From: Bordetella genomosp. 13
Lineage (GTDB): Bacteria > Pseudomonadota > Gammaproteobacteria > Burkholderiales > Burkholderiaceae_B
DNA length: 64,000 bases
Assembly (NCBI RefSeq): GCF_002119665.1
Contig: NZ_CP021111.1
Coordinates: 4,588,001-4,652,000, forward strand
Direction of reading: 5' to 3'
How positions within the stretch are numbered: position 1 is the first letter of the stretch; each line of letters begins with the position of its first letter. Below, one piece after another: positions 37,896-47,654 of the stretch. The translations under genes were made by a program, and so were the position numbers. The notes below the pieces were generated by a model, which did not search any database, was not told where the DNA came from, and was given only the letters and a program-made list of their open reading frames with translations.

Positions 37896-38222
37896 TCAGG
37901 CCGGAATCTGCAGCCGCGTCAGCGGCACGTGCTGCTGGCAGCCGTACACGTCGCGGTCCATCAGATCGCCCGAACTCACCGGCCGCTTGATGGTGATCTT
38001 GAACGCCCGCGCCGCGTCGAAGGCGGTGCACACGAGCACGTCGCTGGCCATGATGGAATAGGCCGCAGCGACATTCTCCACGTTGATGACGCCGCTCCGT
38101 TTCACGAACAGATAGGGTGCGTCCTCGTCGAACATCACATCGAAGGTCAGCTCGAAGGGCCCGGAGTTCTTGCTGCGGATGACCTTGGCGAAGGCCGTCA
38201 ATGGCTGGGTGGCAGTGGCCAT
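37896..38222 (-). CDS. DUF4387 family protein
   Basis: A 108-residue protein of the DUF4387 family. The conserved start is AKVIRSKNSGPFELTFDVMF (about 10-29), followed by RPVSSGDLMDRDVYGCQQH near the C-terminus. The function is unknown. DUF4387 genes are regularly next to DUF1446 genes, as here with only a 4-bp gap, so the two probably form one complex. ATG at 38222 is chosen over a longer frame overlapping the DUF1446 gene. Confidence 0.88.
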   Translation of the reverse strand: MATATQPLTAFAKVIRSKNSGPFELTFDVMFDEDAPYLFVKRSGVINVENVAAAYSIMASDVLVCTAFDAARAFKITIKRPVSSGDLMDRDVYGCQQHVPLTRLQIPA

Positions 38223-38226
38223 GGCG

Positions 38227-39588
38227 TCAGTTCCTGATGGTCTCGTAGTGAATGGGAAAGCACTCGCAGGCATGCGCCACGGGCATGAGGTGATAGATGG
38301 AGAAGCGGTACGCCGGCCCCACCGGCACGCCGAAGGGCGAGAACGGATAGGCCATGTTGCCCGCCGTGGTCAGGATGCCCGGATAGTGCGCGTGCTGCAG
38401 CACCCCGCGCGAGAACATGGCGACCGCGGTCGCGGTGTCCTGGTCCGGCGCCACCGCATCGATCACCAGCCCGACCTCCTTGGGAGGCAGGTCGCGCTCC
38501 GGCTCGAGGCTGCCCATCACGCCATCGCGGCCATACGTGCGGAAAAGCAGGTTGATGCCATTCCCGCTCAACCCGAAGCGCTCCTCGGCCCGTTCGCGCA
38601 CGTGCTCGAATACATGGTCCAGTTCGCGGATCATCACGGCGTCCCGGATGCCTACCACCACGATGCTGCGATAGCCGACCCGCTCGGCGGCCTCGAGCTT
38701 GACCCGATATCTCTCGTCCTTGACATATGCACTGCCGCGTACGCGCACGATGCGGGAATCGGCCTGCTCGAATGCGGCGTGCGTGAGGTCGTTGATGCCG
38801 CCGGGCCCAGCCTGCAGGAAGGGGTCGCTGCGCTCGTACAGAGAATGTCCCGCCACGGATACCGTGGTGCAGCGGCTGTCGGGATTGGCGGGCTCGACCT
38901 CGAAGTGGTCTTCGCGCACCCGGCCGATCATGGGTTCGCCCAGATCGTAGGGCACCGCCGAGAGGCCCGCGCACTCCAGGATTTTTCCGCAATGCAGGGA
39001 CAGGCCGGGATCGAAGCCCCGCAGCACCGGCAATGCGGCGAAGACCGCGTCATCGCAGGCACGCCCGGCAATGATGACGTCTGCGCCTTCGGACAGCGCG
39101 CGCATGAACGGCTCCATGCCCATCTGCGCCACGATGGGACCGGCGGCGTCCACCGCCTCGGCCGTCAGCAGCCCCTCGGGACCCAGCGGCTCGACCGGAC
39201 CGGCCGCGATCTTGGCCTTGAGATAGGTCTTGTCGATCTCGGCGCCGATCACGGCCAGCTTAAAGGACAGCTTCTGCTCCGCCGCCACCTCGCGCAGCAT
39301 CTGGATCATCAATGCCAGCGTGGCGTTGGAGCCATTGGTGATGGCCGATCCGATCAACAGCGGGATGCGGGCTGCGCGCGCCGCCCCCAGCATCACCGAC
39401 AGATCGCGCCGGTAGGCCGACAAAGGCAGGAAGGGCTTGTCCGCGCCGTGGTAGTACGGCCCCATGTCGGTGGATCCGGCGTCCTGGCCGATGAAGTCGG
39501 GTTCGGCCTGCATGGCGCGCTTGAATGAGGCAAGGTTGTAGCCGCTTCCCATCGAGCCGGAAGGAGCCACGCCGGTGACTTGTTTCAT
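38227..39588 (-). CDS. Acyclic terpene utilization AtuA-family protein (DUF1446)
   Basis: A 453-residue protein of the DUF1446/AtuA family. AtuA is required for citronellol and geraniol use in Pseudomonas, but the family's reaction is unknown. Glycine-rich segments (SGSMGSGYN at 10-18, LLIGSAITNGSNATL near 78-92, ADVIIAGRACDD near 168-179) suggest nucleotide or carboxylate binding. No other atu genes (biotin carboxylase, acyl-CoA dehydrogenases) are present, so terpene use is unlikely here. Between a Bug gene and DUF4387 in one operon. Confidence 0.88.
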   Translation of the reverse strand: MKQVTGVAPSGSMGSGYNLASFKRAMQAEPDFIGQDAGSTDMGPYYHGADKPFLPLSAYRRDLSVMLGAARAARIPLLIGSAITNGSNATLALMIQMLREVAAEQKLSFKLAVIGAEIDKTYLKAKIAAGPVEPLGPEGLLTAEAVDAAGPIVAQMGMEPFMRALSEGADVIIAGRACDDAVFAALPVLRGFDPGLSLHCGKILECAGLSAVPYDLGEPMIGRVREDHFEVEPANPDSRCTTVSVAGHSLYERSDPFLQAGPGGINDLTHAAFEQADSRIVRVRGSAYVKDERYRVKLEAAERVGYRSIVVVGIRDAVMIRELDHVFEHVRERAEERFGLSGNGINLLFRTYGRDGVMGSLEPERDLPPKEVGLVIDAVAPDQDTATAVAMFSRGVLQHAHYPGILTTAGNMAYPFSPFGVPVGPAYRFSIYHLMPVAHACECFPIHYETIRN

Positions 39589-39663
39589 CTGATTTTCCTG
39601 AGTGAAGAGAAGGCCGGACCCGGTACCGCCGAGCCCGACCGGCCGGCCGAGGCCAGTGGGCTG

Positions 39664-40641
39664 CTACTTGGCGGCCAGGTTCGCCGTCTTGGCCAGTCCG
39701 GCCCAGCGCGCGGCATCCTCGGCCATCATCTTGCGGAAGTCCGGTACCGAGCCGCCCTTGACCTCCATGTTGTTGTCGGCCATGAGCTTCTGGAACGCGG
39801 GCTGCCGCAGCATGCCGCCGACGATGTCGGACAGGCGCTCGACGCGGTCCTGCGGCGTGCCCTTTGGCGCCATCAGCCCGATCCAGACCGAAGCCTCGAC
39901 ACCGGGGTAGCCCAGCTCGGCAAAGGTGGGAACGTCCGGCAACGCGGCCAAGCGCCGCGGCGCCGCCACGGCGAGCGGGCGCACCATCCCCGAGGCGGTC
40001 AACGGCTTTGCCGAACCAACGAAGGTGAACAGCAAGGGCACCTGTCCACCGGCCAGGTCCTGCAGGGCGGGCGCGGCGCCGCGGTATGGGATGTGGTTGA
40101 AGCGCGCGCCCATCTTCTGCGCCAGCAGTTCCAGCGCGAGGTGCGAGATGCTGCCGGTGCCGCTGGAAGCGAACTGCACGCTGTCGCCCCCCGCCTTCAC
40201 CGCCGCAACGACGTCGGCAAAGGTCTGGTACGGCGACTTGGCGCCGGCATACAGCACTGCCGTCTGGTCGACCAGATGCACGATGGGCACGAGGTCGGCG
40301 GCGGGGTCATAGGGAATTTCCTTGTACACCAGCGGCGCGATGGTGACCTGGCCATTGCTGGCCAGCAGGAGCGTGTTGCCGTCCGGATGGGACTTGGCCA
40401 CTTTGCCTGCGCCGATCAGTCCACCGGCGCCGCCCGCGTTCTCCAGAATCATGGGTTGGCCCGTGGCCTTCTCGAACGCCTGCGCGATCGGCCGGCCCAC
40501 GGTATCGAGCGAGCCGCCCGCGGGGTACGGCACCACCATGGTGATGGGACGGTCCGGATACCCGGCGGCGGACGCCGCGGCCGGCAACGCCACGATTGCG
40601 GCGGCGGCGATCCACCGGCGCACTCTCGGTAATGGCTTCAT
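39664..40641 (-). CDS. Bug/TctC-family substrate-binding protein (DUF1446 operon)
   Basis: A 325-residue periplasmic receptor with a signal peptide ending near ASAAGYPD (about residue 26). The signatures are RPITMVVPYPAGGSLD, LENAGGAGG and IPYRGAAPA. It begins the Bug-DUF1446-DUF4387 operon, 75 bp before the DUF1446 start. A LysR gene in the same direction precedes it, with a LysR-type dyad in between. The ligand is unknown. Confidence 0.92.
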   Translation of the reverse strand: MKPLPRVRRWIAAAAIVALPAAASAAGYPDRPITMVVPYPAGGSLDTVGRPIAQAFEKATGQPMILENAGGAGGLIGAGKVAKSHPDGNTLLLASNGQVTIAPLVYKEIPYDPAADLVPIVHLVDQTAVLYAGAKSPYQTFADVVAAVKAGGDSVQFASSGTGSISHLALELLAQKMGARFNHIPYRGAAPALQDLAGGQVPLLFTFVGSAKPLTASGMVRPLAVAAPRRLAALPDVPTFAELGYPGVEASVWIGLMAPKGTPQDRVERLSDIVGGMLRQPAFQKLMADNNMEVKGGSVPDFRKMMAEDAARWAGLAKTANLAAK

Positions 40642-40742
40642 GTTTTCCCCTTGCTATCGGGACTGCCGGATTGGCGCCCCACCGCCTTTGTGGCAGCTCA
40701 AGGAAAATTCTAGGTAAGGCCCGCGCGGATGTCGTATTCGGA

Positions 40743-40759
40743 TATGGAGAAAATCCATA
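40743..40759. promoter_or_regulatory. LysR-type operator candidate upstream of Bug-DUF1446-DUF4387
   Basis: A perfect inverted repeat TATGGA-GAAAA-TCCATA contains the T-N11-A pattern (TGGAGAAAATCCA) typical of LysR binding sites. It lies 102 bp upstream of the Bug ATG and 49 bp past the LysR stop, an expected place for activation of the operon by that regulator. Confidence 0.6.
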
Positions 40760-40807
40760 ACACGACGTTAAGTCCCGCGCTGCCATTGGGCTCGCGCCGC
40801 CCTGCCG

Positions 40808-41707
40808 TCAGCCGGCTGCCACCAGGCCGGGATGGTCCAATGCACGCAGTTCGTCGGCGAATGCCTGCGCGAGCGCTGGCAGGGGCTCGTGGCGGGAATA
40901 GCCCAGCCTTACCTGCAGGTCGATCGACGGCGAAAGCTCGCGCATCTGCAGGTCGGGCCACGCCCCGCCGACCCGCGCCTGCTCGTCCACCAATGCGATG
41001 CCCAGGCCCTGCTGCGCCATGGCGCAGGCCACATGCGTCTGCTTCACTTCGGCGACCCAACGCGGCGCCAGATGGGCCCCGTCGTACAGGCGACCGATGG
41101 CATGCGCCAGCGGTGTCTCGGGGCTGTAGCCGATGACCCTCTCATCGCGCAGGTCGGTCACGCGCAGGCGCCTGCGTGCCGCCAGACGATGGCCGGGGGG
41201 CAGCACCGCCACGATCCGATTGCGGTACAGCCGGTGCGTCTGGATGCGCGGATGCTGCAGAGGCACGATGGCAACCGCCAGGTCGACGCGTTGAGTGAGC
41301 AGCGCGTCGACCAGGGGCTCGGCCAGCATGCCCTCGAAGGCCACCTTCACATCGGGCCATCGCCGTGCGAAGGCCGCGATGGCCATGGGCATCAGCGCAT
41401 AGGCAAGGCTGGGACTGCAGGCGACCCGCAGCATCCCGCCCGTCTGGTTGGCAAGGTCGTCGGCCAGGCCGTTGATACGCTGCACCGCCTGATACAGCAC
41501 TTCGATCTCGCCAAAGAGCTTCTGCGCCTCGGCGGTGGGATGCAAGCGACCGCGCAGGCGCTGGAACAAGGCGAATCCCAGCCGCTGCTCGGTGTAGGAA
41601 ATGAGCCGGCTGACGGCCGGCTGCGAGACGTGCAGCATCTGGGCCGCGCCGCTGACCGAGCCGGCCAGCATCACCGCGCGAAAGACTTCGATCTGGCGCA
41701 GGTTCAT
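40808..41707 (-). CDS. LysR-type transcriptional regulator
   Basis: A 299-residue LysR-family protein. The winged helix-turn-helix spans about 1-60 (MNLRQIEVFRAVMLAGSVSG, then VSQPAVSRLI) and the effector domain about 90-290. ATG at 41707 is the family-typical start; the longer frame overlaps the neighbouring acetyltransferase gene. It is encoded just upstream of the Bug-DUF1446-DUF4387 genes in the same direction, so it probably activates them with the imported compound as inducer. Confidence 0.9.
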   Translation of the reverse strand: MNLRQIEVFRAVMLAGSVSGAAQMLHVSQPAVSRLISYTEQRLGFALFQRLRGRLHPTAEAQKLFGEIEVLYQAVQRINGLADDLANQTGGMLRVACSPSLAYALMPMAIAAFARRWPDVKVAFEGMLAEPLVDALLTQRVDLAVAIVPLQHPRIQTHRLYRNRIVAVLPPGHRLAARRRLRVTDLRDERVIGYSPETPLAHAIGRLYDGAHLAPRWVAEVKQTHVACAMAQQGLGIALVDEQARVGGAWPDLQMRELSPSIDLQVRLGYSRHEPLPALAQAFADELRALDHPGLVAAG

Positions 41708-41729
41708 GGCGAGGGGCGCAACGGCGCGG

Positions 41730-44189
41730 TCACTGGCCGGTGCGTCCGGCGCGCAGATCCAGCCACACCCGCCGCATGGTGGGATCCTCGGGATCGGCAT
41801 CGTTGGTGAAGCCGAGTCGCGTCATCAGCGTCAGCATGGGGCGGTTGCTGGAAAGCACCAGGCCGTCGATGTACTCGAGTCCCTGCTCGCGCGCTTCTTC
41901 GATCAGCGCGCGCATCAGCTGACCGCCCAGCTTGCGGCGCTGCCAGTCGTCGCCGATCACCAGCGCATATTCCGCGCCGCGTCCGTCCGGATTGCGCAGG
42001 TAGTGCGCGAAGCCGATGATGACCTCCCGCGGATGGCCGCGGTGCGCGGGGTTGGGCATCTGCGTCGCCGCCACCAGCGCCAGTTCGCGGTGGTAGTCCA
42101 CCTGCGTATAGCGCGCCACCATGCGCGGCGTCAGTTCGCGCATCATGGACACGAAGCGCATGTAGCGCGAGCGCTCTGAAAGCCCGCGGATGAAGTCCTG
42201 CAGCGACTGGCCGTCTTCCGGCCGGATGGGGCGGATGACCCAGGGCTTGCCGTCCTCGAAGCGCCGCACCTGCACCAGCCGCGCCGGATAAGGATGGATG
42301 GCCATGTGCGGATAGCCCTGCTGCTGCGGCGAGTCGCAGCCCGGCTCGCGGCACAGGGTCACGCGCATGCCGGCGGCACGCAGCTGCGTGTCGCCCGCGT
42401 ACATCGGGTCGATGTCCAGCGACTCGACGTCGGGCAGCTCGGACACCAGTTCGGACACCTGCACCAGGGCATGCTGCAAGGCCTCGGCAGCCAGGCTGCC
42501 GACCTGCGGGGCCAACACGCGCCGCCATATCCGGCTGCGCTCGACCAACTGGCGCGCCAGGAAACCGTTGAGCGGCGGAAGATCGAGCCCGCGGTCCGCC
42601 GGCGACAGCGCGGCGTCGGCCCCTCCCGCGCCGAAGCGGATGACGGGACCGAACTGCGGGTCGCGCCGCACGCGGATGGCCATGGGACGAGACTCGGGCT
42701 CGCTGGGCAGCACGTCGCGCGGCTCGGCGCGCAGCGGCACCAGAAAGGCATCCAGCAGCACGCGCGCCTCGGCGGCGTCGAGCTCCAGCCTGCCTTCCGC
42801 CCGCGCGCGCCGGATGATGGCGCGCGCCCCCGCGATGTCGGGCTCGAAGCTCGGCGGCTCCGGCGGCTGCGTCTGCAGCAGCAGTTGCTGGTTGTAGTGA
42901 TGCGTGGCCAGCACCCCGAAGGCATCCGCGGCCGACTCGGGCGTGCGGAACGCCGACGTGCCGGCGTCGTCCAGCATGCGGCGCAACGGCCGCATGCCCG
43001 CATCGCCCATGAAGCACGACACCACCGGCTTGCGCGCCTTGGGCGCGATCTGCGCCAGCTGCCGGGCCACGGCCGGCATGTCCGCCAGCGCATCCGGCGC
43101 CAGCAGCACCAGCACGCCATCCACGCCTGCGTCGTCCAGCAGCGTGTCCAGGATGGCCTGGATGCGCTCGGGCGTCAGCGGCGTATAGGTGATGACCGGA
43201 TTCGAGATGGCGGCGTCGGGCTCGAGCATGGTCTCGAGCGCGCGCCGCGTGGTCGCCGACAGCTCGGCCTTCAGGATGGGCGTGTCGGGCCCGGCCAGGT
43301 CCAGCGCCAGTTGCGGCGGGCCGCTGCCGTTGGACAGCAACGCGACGCGCCGGCCGCGCGGCCGGCTCTTGTAGCCCAGCACCTTCACGGCCGAGAACAG
43401 CTGCACGAAATAGCGCACCCGCACCGCGCCCGCGCGCCGCAGCACGGCATCGAACACGGCATCGGCGCCGTCCGGATCGGCGCGGCCCGCCTTCAGCACA
43501 ATGACGGGCTTGACGCTGGCCGCCGCGCGCAGCGCGCTGACGAACTCGCGCGCCGGGCCGACGTCTTCCAGATACAGCACGATGCTGTCGGTGCGCGGAT
43601 CGCTGGCCAGGAAGTCGAGCACCTGCGCCAGGCCGACCACGGCGGCGTCGCCCAGCGTGACCGCCACCGAAAACCCGATGTGCACGTCCTCGGCCCAATC
43701 CATGATGGCCGCCATGATCGAGCGCGACTGCGCCAGCAGCGCCACGCGGCCGCCGCGCGCCAGCGACGGGTGCTGGCTGAGGTTCAATCCCGCGTGCGGG
43801 CGCTGGGCGCCGAACGATCGGGGGCCCATCAGCTGGCAGCCGGTTTCCTGTGCCCACGCCCGGCACAGCGCCAAGGTGCCGCCGGGATACGGGTCGGGCA
43901 GCTCGTGCGGCAGCAGGATGGCCCCGCGCGGGGCGAGCGGCGCGAGGCGACGAAGCGTTTCGGGCAGCACGGCCGGGGAAACGCAGACCAGCGCCAGGTC
44001 GGGACGTTCGCCATCGGCCAGGCCGGTGCAGCGTTCGGGCAGTTCGGGCGCCTGGCCGGGCGCGCAATCGACGATGGTGGTGCGCGCGCGCAAGTGGGCC
44101 GGCAGCACCGCGGCCACCGGAAGCGCGCGATCGGCCACGACGAGCAGAGAGCCGGGTTCGAACAACGGAGCGAGTGCGTGTCGCAACAT
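41730..44189 (-). CDS. Pat-type protein acetyltransferase (ADP-forming acyl-CoA synthetase-like fused to GNAT)
   Basis: An 819-residue protein organised like Salmonella Pat/YfiQ: a CoA-binding domain (about 1-125), a succinyl-CoA-ligase-like domain (about 145-440), a degenerate ATP-grasp part (about 455-630) and a C-terminal GNAT domain (about 640-800), whose acetyl-CoA loop reads QRRKLGGQLM. Such proteins acetylate lysines, notably inactivating acetyl-CoA synthetase. The synthetase part is probably non-catalytic. Transcribed divergently from gltX. Confidence 0.85.
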   Translation of the reverse strand: MLRHALAPLFEPGSLLVVADRALPVAAVLPAHLRARTTIVDCAPGQAPELPERCTGLADGERPDLALVCVSPAVLPETLRRLAPLAPRGAILLPHELPDPYPGGTLALCRAWAQETGCQLMGPRSFGAQRPHAGLNLSQHPSLARGGRVALLAQSRSIMAAIMDWAEDVHIGFSVAVTLGDAAVVGLAQVLDFLASDPRTDSIVLYLEDVGPAREFVSALRAAASVKPVIVLKAGRADPDGADAVFDAVLRRAGAVRVRYFVQLFSAVKVLGYKSRPRGRRVALLSNGSGPPQLALDLAGPDTPILKAELSATTRRALETMLEPDAAISNPVITYTPLTPERIQAILDTLLDDAGVDGVLVLLAPDALADMPAVARQLAQIAPKARKPVVSCFMGDAGMRPLRRMLDDAGTSAFRTPESAADAFGVLATHHYNQQLLLQTQPPEPPSFEPDIAGARAIIRRARAEGRLELDAAEARVLLDAFLVPLRAEPRDVLPSEPESRPMAIRVRRDPQFGPVIRFGAGGADAALSPADRGLDLPPLNGFLARQLVERSRIWRRVLAPQVGSLAAEALQHALVQVSELVSELPDVESLDIDPMYAGDTQLRAAGMRVTLCREPGCDSPQQQGYPHMAIHPYPARLVQVRRFEDGKPWVIRPIRPEDGQSLQDFIRGLSERSRYMRFVSMMRELTPRMVARYTQVDYHRELALVAATQMPNPAHRGHPREVIIGFAHYLRNPDGRGAEYALVIGDDWQRRKLGGQLMRALIEEAREQGLEYIDGLVLSSNRPMLTLMTRLGFTNDADPEDPTMRRVWLDLRAGRTGQ

Positions 44190-44278
44190 GGCGCGGTTCG
44201 CTTGCTACTCTAAAATACCGGTCATCGTAACAAGAACGGCCGCGGCGCATCCACGGCCCGGCCGCAGGCTTCCTCTAC

Positions 44279-45682
44279 ATGACTTCCCAAGCTCCCACTG
44301 TCCGCACCCGCTTCGCGCCCTCTCCCACCGGCTTCCTGCATCTGGGCGGCGCGCGCACCGCCCTGTTCTCGTGGGCCTATGCCCGCCGCCACCAGGGCGT
44401 GTTCATCCTGCGCGTGGAAGACACCGACGTCGAGCGCTCCAGCGAAGAGGCCACCCAGGCCATCCTGGACAGCATGGACTGGCTGGGCATGCAGCCCGAC
44501 GAAGGCCCGTTCTATCAGATGCAGCGCATGGACCGCTACCGCGAAGTCATCGCCGGCATGCTGCAGCAGGGCACGGCCTATCACTGCTACAGCACGCCCG
44601 AGGAAGTCGAGGCAATGCGAGAGGCCGCTCGCGCCCAGGGTCTGAAGCCGCGCTACGACGGCACGTGGCGCCCCGAGCCCGGCAAGACCCTGCCGCCCAT
44701 TCCCGAAGGCCGCAAACCCGTGGTGCGCTTTCGCAACCCGCAGGAAGGCGCCACCGGCTGGAACGACCTGGTCAAGGGCCCCATCAGCTTCGACAACAGC
44801 GAGCTGGACGACCTGATCATCGCGCGCCCCGACGGCACCCCCACCTACAACTTCTGCGTGGTTGTCGACGACTGGGACATGGGCATCACGCACGTGCTGC
44901 GCGGCGACGACCACGTCAACAACACGCCCCGCCAGATCAACATCCTGCTGGCCCTGGGCGCCACGCTGCCGCAGTACGGCCACGTGCCCATGATCCTGGG
45001 CCCCGACGGCCAGAAGCTGTCCAAGCGGCACGGCGCGGTCAACGTGATGGAATACGACAACGAGGGCTACCTGCCCGAAGCCATGGTGAACTACCTGGCG
45101 CGGCTGGGCTGGAGCCACGGCGACGACGAGATCTTCTCGCGCGAGCAGCTGGTGCAGTGGTTCGACACCGAACACCTGTCGAAGTCGGCCTCGCAGTGGG
45201 ATCCCAAGAAGCTGAACTGGGTCAATGCGCACTACATCAAGCAGATGGCCGACGCCGAACTGGCCGAACGCGTGGCGCCGCGCATCGCCAAGCGCGGCGG
45301 CAATCCGCAAGCCGTCGACCTGGCCGGCGCCATCGCCCTGCTGAAAGACCGCGCCGAAACGCTGGAACAACTGGCCGAAGGCGCCATGCTGTTCTGCGCC
45401 CCGTACGCCGCCCCGTCCGCCGAGCTGGCCGAGCAGCACTTCACGCCGGCGGCGCGCGAAGCGCTGGCCGACTTCGCCGCCCGCGCGCGCGACACCGAAT
45501 GGACCCGCGAAGCCGTCTCCGCGCTGATCAAGTCGGTGCTGGCCGACCGCGGCCTGAAGATGCCGCAGCTTGCCATCCCGCTGCGCGTGGCTGTAACGGG
45601 TCGCCCGCAAACTCCCGCGGTGGACGCGGTGCTGGTGTTGCTGGGCAAGGAAGCGGTGCTGCAGCGGCTGGCTGCGCTTTAA
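44279..45682 (+). CDS. gltX: Glutamyl-tRNA synthetase
   Basis: A 467-residue class I synthetase charging tRNA-Glu. The HIGH-type motif appears in [19 protein letters not shown] (about 13-31) and the KMSKS-type motif as KLSKRHGAV (about 246-254). The C-terminal anticodon-binding helical domain is present. It is monocistronic and convergent with the MFS gene at 45694. Confidence 0.97.
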   Translation: MTSQAPTVRTRFAPSPTGFLHLGGARTALFSWAYARRHQGVFILRVEDTDVERSSEEATQAILDSMDWLGMQPDEGPFYQMQRMDRYREVIAGMLQQGTAYHCYSTPEEVEAMREAARAQGLKPRYDGTWRPEPGKTLPPIPEGRKPVVRFRNPQEGATGWNDLVKGPISFDNSELDDLIIARPDGTPTYNFCVVVDDWDMGITHVLRGDDHVNNTPRQINILLALGATLPQYGHVPMILGPDGQKLSKRHGAVNVMEYDNEGYLPEAMVNYLARLGWSHGDDEIFSREQLVQWFDTEHLSKSASQWDPKKLNWVNAHYIKQMADAELAERVAPRIAKRGGNPQAVDLAGAIALLKDRAETLEQLAEGAMLFCAPYAAPSAELAEQHFTPAAREALADFAARARDTEWTREAVSALIKSVLADRGLKMPQLAIPLRVAVTGRPQTPAVDAVLVLLGKEAVLQRLAAL

Positions 45683-45693
45683 CGGCTGCGAAC

Positions 45694-46893
45694 TCAAGCG
45701 GCGCGCCGCCGCGCCGCCGCCCGCCGCTTCAGCAACCCCGCGAAGAAACACCCCAGCACGGGCAACAGCACGGCCGCGATCGCGAACAATATCGACGGTC
45801 CGCCCGCATCGACCACCAGGCCCGACAGGGCCACCCCTACGGCCTGGCCCATGAACAGGCACGATGCGAACCATGCCACGGCCGTGCCGCGCACTTCGGG
45901 CACCATCTGCGTCGCATGCGTCTGCAGGGTGGCGTGCAGCAGGTAGTAGCCGAAGCCCGCCAGCATGCTGGCCACGATGCCCCAGTACCAGGTGGGTCCC
46001 GCCACATAGCAAAGAAAAGCCACGCCCAGCAGGATGCCGCCGGCCATCGACAGGCCGTGCTCGCCCAGCCGTTTCAACACGGCGTTGGCCACCAGCGTGT
46101 AGATCAGCCCGCCCACCGCGTACACAGCCACCAGCGCCCCGGCGGCGGTCAGCGAGATGTCGAAGCGGTCATGCAGGTAGGAAGGCGCGAACGCCAGGGT
46201 GCCGAACACCAACAGCCCCTCGAAGAAAACGACGGCCAGCACCACGCGCGCCCAGGGCACGCCCAGCACCCGGCGCGCCTGCACGACGAAACTGCCGCCC
46301 GCGCCGGCGACCGCCGCCGTGCCGTGCCGGCGCTGGCGCCGCACCTCTTGCAGCAGCAGCGCGCCCACCGCCACATAGCCCACCACCAGCGCGGCAAACG
46401 CCCAGCGCCAGCCCAGCGAGTCGGCGAACAGGCCGCCCGCGACCTGCCCGAAGGCCATGCCCAGGATAGTGCCCGTGAGAAAGCGCGCCAGCGTGGCCTG
46501 GCGGCGCTCGTACGGCACCGTGTCGCCGATCCACGCCATGGACAGCGGCACGATGCCGGCGCCTGCCGCGCCGGACAGCGCGCGGCACGCCACCAGCATC
46601 TCGAGCGAGCCTGCCAGCACCGCCCCGGCGCTGCCCAGCGCGCACAGGAACGTGGCCACGCACACAACGCGGTACTTGCCGTAGCGGTCGCCCACCGGGC
46701 CGAAGAACAGCTGCAGCACGCCATACGCCACCGCGAAGGCGGTGACCGCATGCGCGGCCTGCCCCGTGGTGACGCCGAACTCGGATGCCAGCTGAGGCAG
46801 CATGGGATCGCAGATGCGGAACGCGCTGGCGCTGACGAAGGCCGCCAGGGCCAGCAGCATGATGGCGCGGTTTTCCGAGGACGGCGTGGACAT
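45694..46893 (-). CDS. MFS transporter, multidrug efflux-like
   Basis: A 399-residue major facilitator protein with about 12 transmembrane helices. The motif GPVGDRYGKYRV after helix 2 (about 66-77) is the MFS loop 2-3 signature G-x-x-x-D-R-x-G-R/K. The overall pattern resembles drug:proton antiporters, but the substrate cannot be told. Gene-poor context: it converges with gltX and follows a lipoprotein gene on the same strand. Confidence 0.88.
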   Translation of the reverse strand: MSTPSSENRAIMLLALAAFVSASAFRICDPMLPQLASEFGVTTGQAAHAVTAFAVAYGVLQLFFGPVGDRYGKYRVVCVATFLCALGSAGAVLAGSLEMLVACRALSGAAGAGIVPLSMAWIGDTVPYERRQATLARFLTGTILGMAFGQVAGGLFADSLGWRWAFAALVVGYVAVGALLLQEVRRQRRHGTAAVAGAGGSFVVQARRVLGVPWARVVLAVVFFEGLLVFGTLAFAPSYLHDRFDISLTAAGALVAVYAVGGLIYTLVANAVLKRLGEHGLSMAGGILLGVAFLCYVAGPTWYWGIVASMLAGFGYYLLHATLQTHATQMVPEVRGTAVAWFASCLFMGQAVGVALSGLVVDAGGPSILFAIAAVLLPVLGCFFAGLLKRRAAARRRAA

Positions 46894-46974
46894 GGACGGT
46901 CGCGGCGGGCGGGTTGCGAAGTCCGCTACCTTACCCTATCCGTCCCTGCGCCGGATGGCCCGGCGCGCGCGGCG

Positions 46975-47493
46975 TCAGTTGGGCAGGCGATAACCCGGCT
47001 GCATGCGCTTGGCCGTCAGCACCTGGCCGTTGTTGCGCAGCTCGCGCAGCTTCAGCTGGCCGCGGTCGACCTTCTCGACGCGATAGCGATTGACGTAGAT
47101 GGGGTCGCCCGGATCCACGGCCTCGCCGTTCGATTGCGTGGTCTGCATGGTGTAGACGCCGTCCGCCACCGTCCAGCATCCCGTTTCGCGCAGGGCGGGA
47201 CGGGTCTTGCGACCCACCTTCATCTGCGTCTCGTATCTCATGGTGCCGTCTGCCGACAGGACCGTCAGCGCCTGGAAGTCGCCGGCGAAACCGCGCGGAC
47301 GCGACACCGAGAACCAGGTTCCGACCATGGGATCATCGCCACGCGCCGGCACGCAGCGTACCGGCTCGGGCGCCGCGGCTACCGCGGCAGGGGCCTCCGC
47401 CTGTTTGGGAGCAGGCGATTTCTTGGCCGCGCAACCGGCCAACACCAGCCCGACGCACATCGCGCCGGCCAGGGGCAAAAACGGACGAATCAT
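46975..47493 (-). CDS. Small putative lipoprotein
   Basis: A 172-residue protein not assigned to a known family. A signal peptide ends in the lipobox LAGC (Cys21), followed by a Lys/Ala/Pro linker and a beta-rich domain beginning near VGTWFSVSRP, which may be a lipocalin-like or META-like fold. The longer frame start is rejected because ATG at 47493 immediately precedes the hydrophobic core. Outer-membrane or periplasmic attachment is inferred from the lipobox only. Confidence 0.72.
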   Translation of the reverse strand: MIRPFLPLAGAMCVGLVLAGCAAKKSPAPKQAEAPAAVAAAPEPVRCVPARGDDPMVGTWFSVSRPRGFAGDFQALTVLSADGTMRYETQMKVGRKTRPALRETGCWTVADGVYTMQTTQSNGEAVDPGDPIYVNRYRVEKVDRGQLKLRELRNNGQVLTAKRMQPGYRLPN

Positions 47494-47654
47494 GACTTCC
47501 TCGGGACCATGCCCGGTGACTTGCCGCAACGCGCGATGCGCCGCGGACCGACAGGAAGCACTCTAAATAGCGAGGCCGCGCAACGCAACGGATACGGTGC
47601 GCGCGCCACGCCGGATTTGCAATTGCGCAACAGTCCAGCGCGCTCGGCCGGCGC

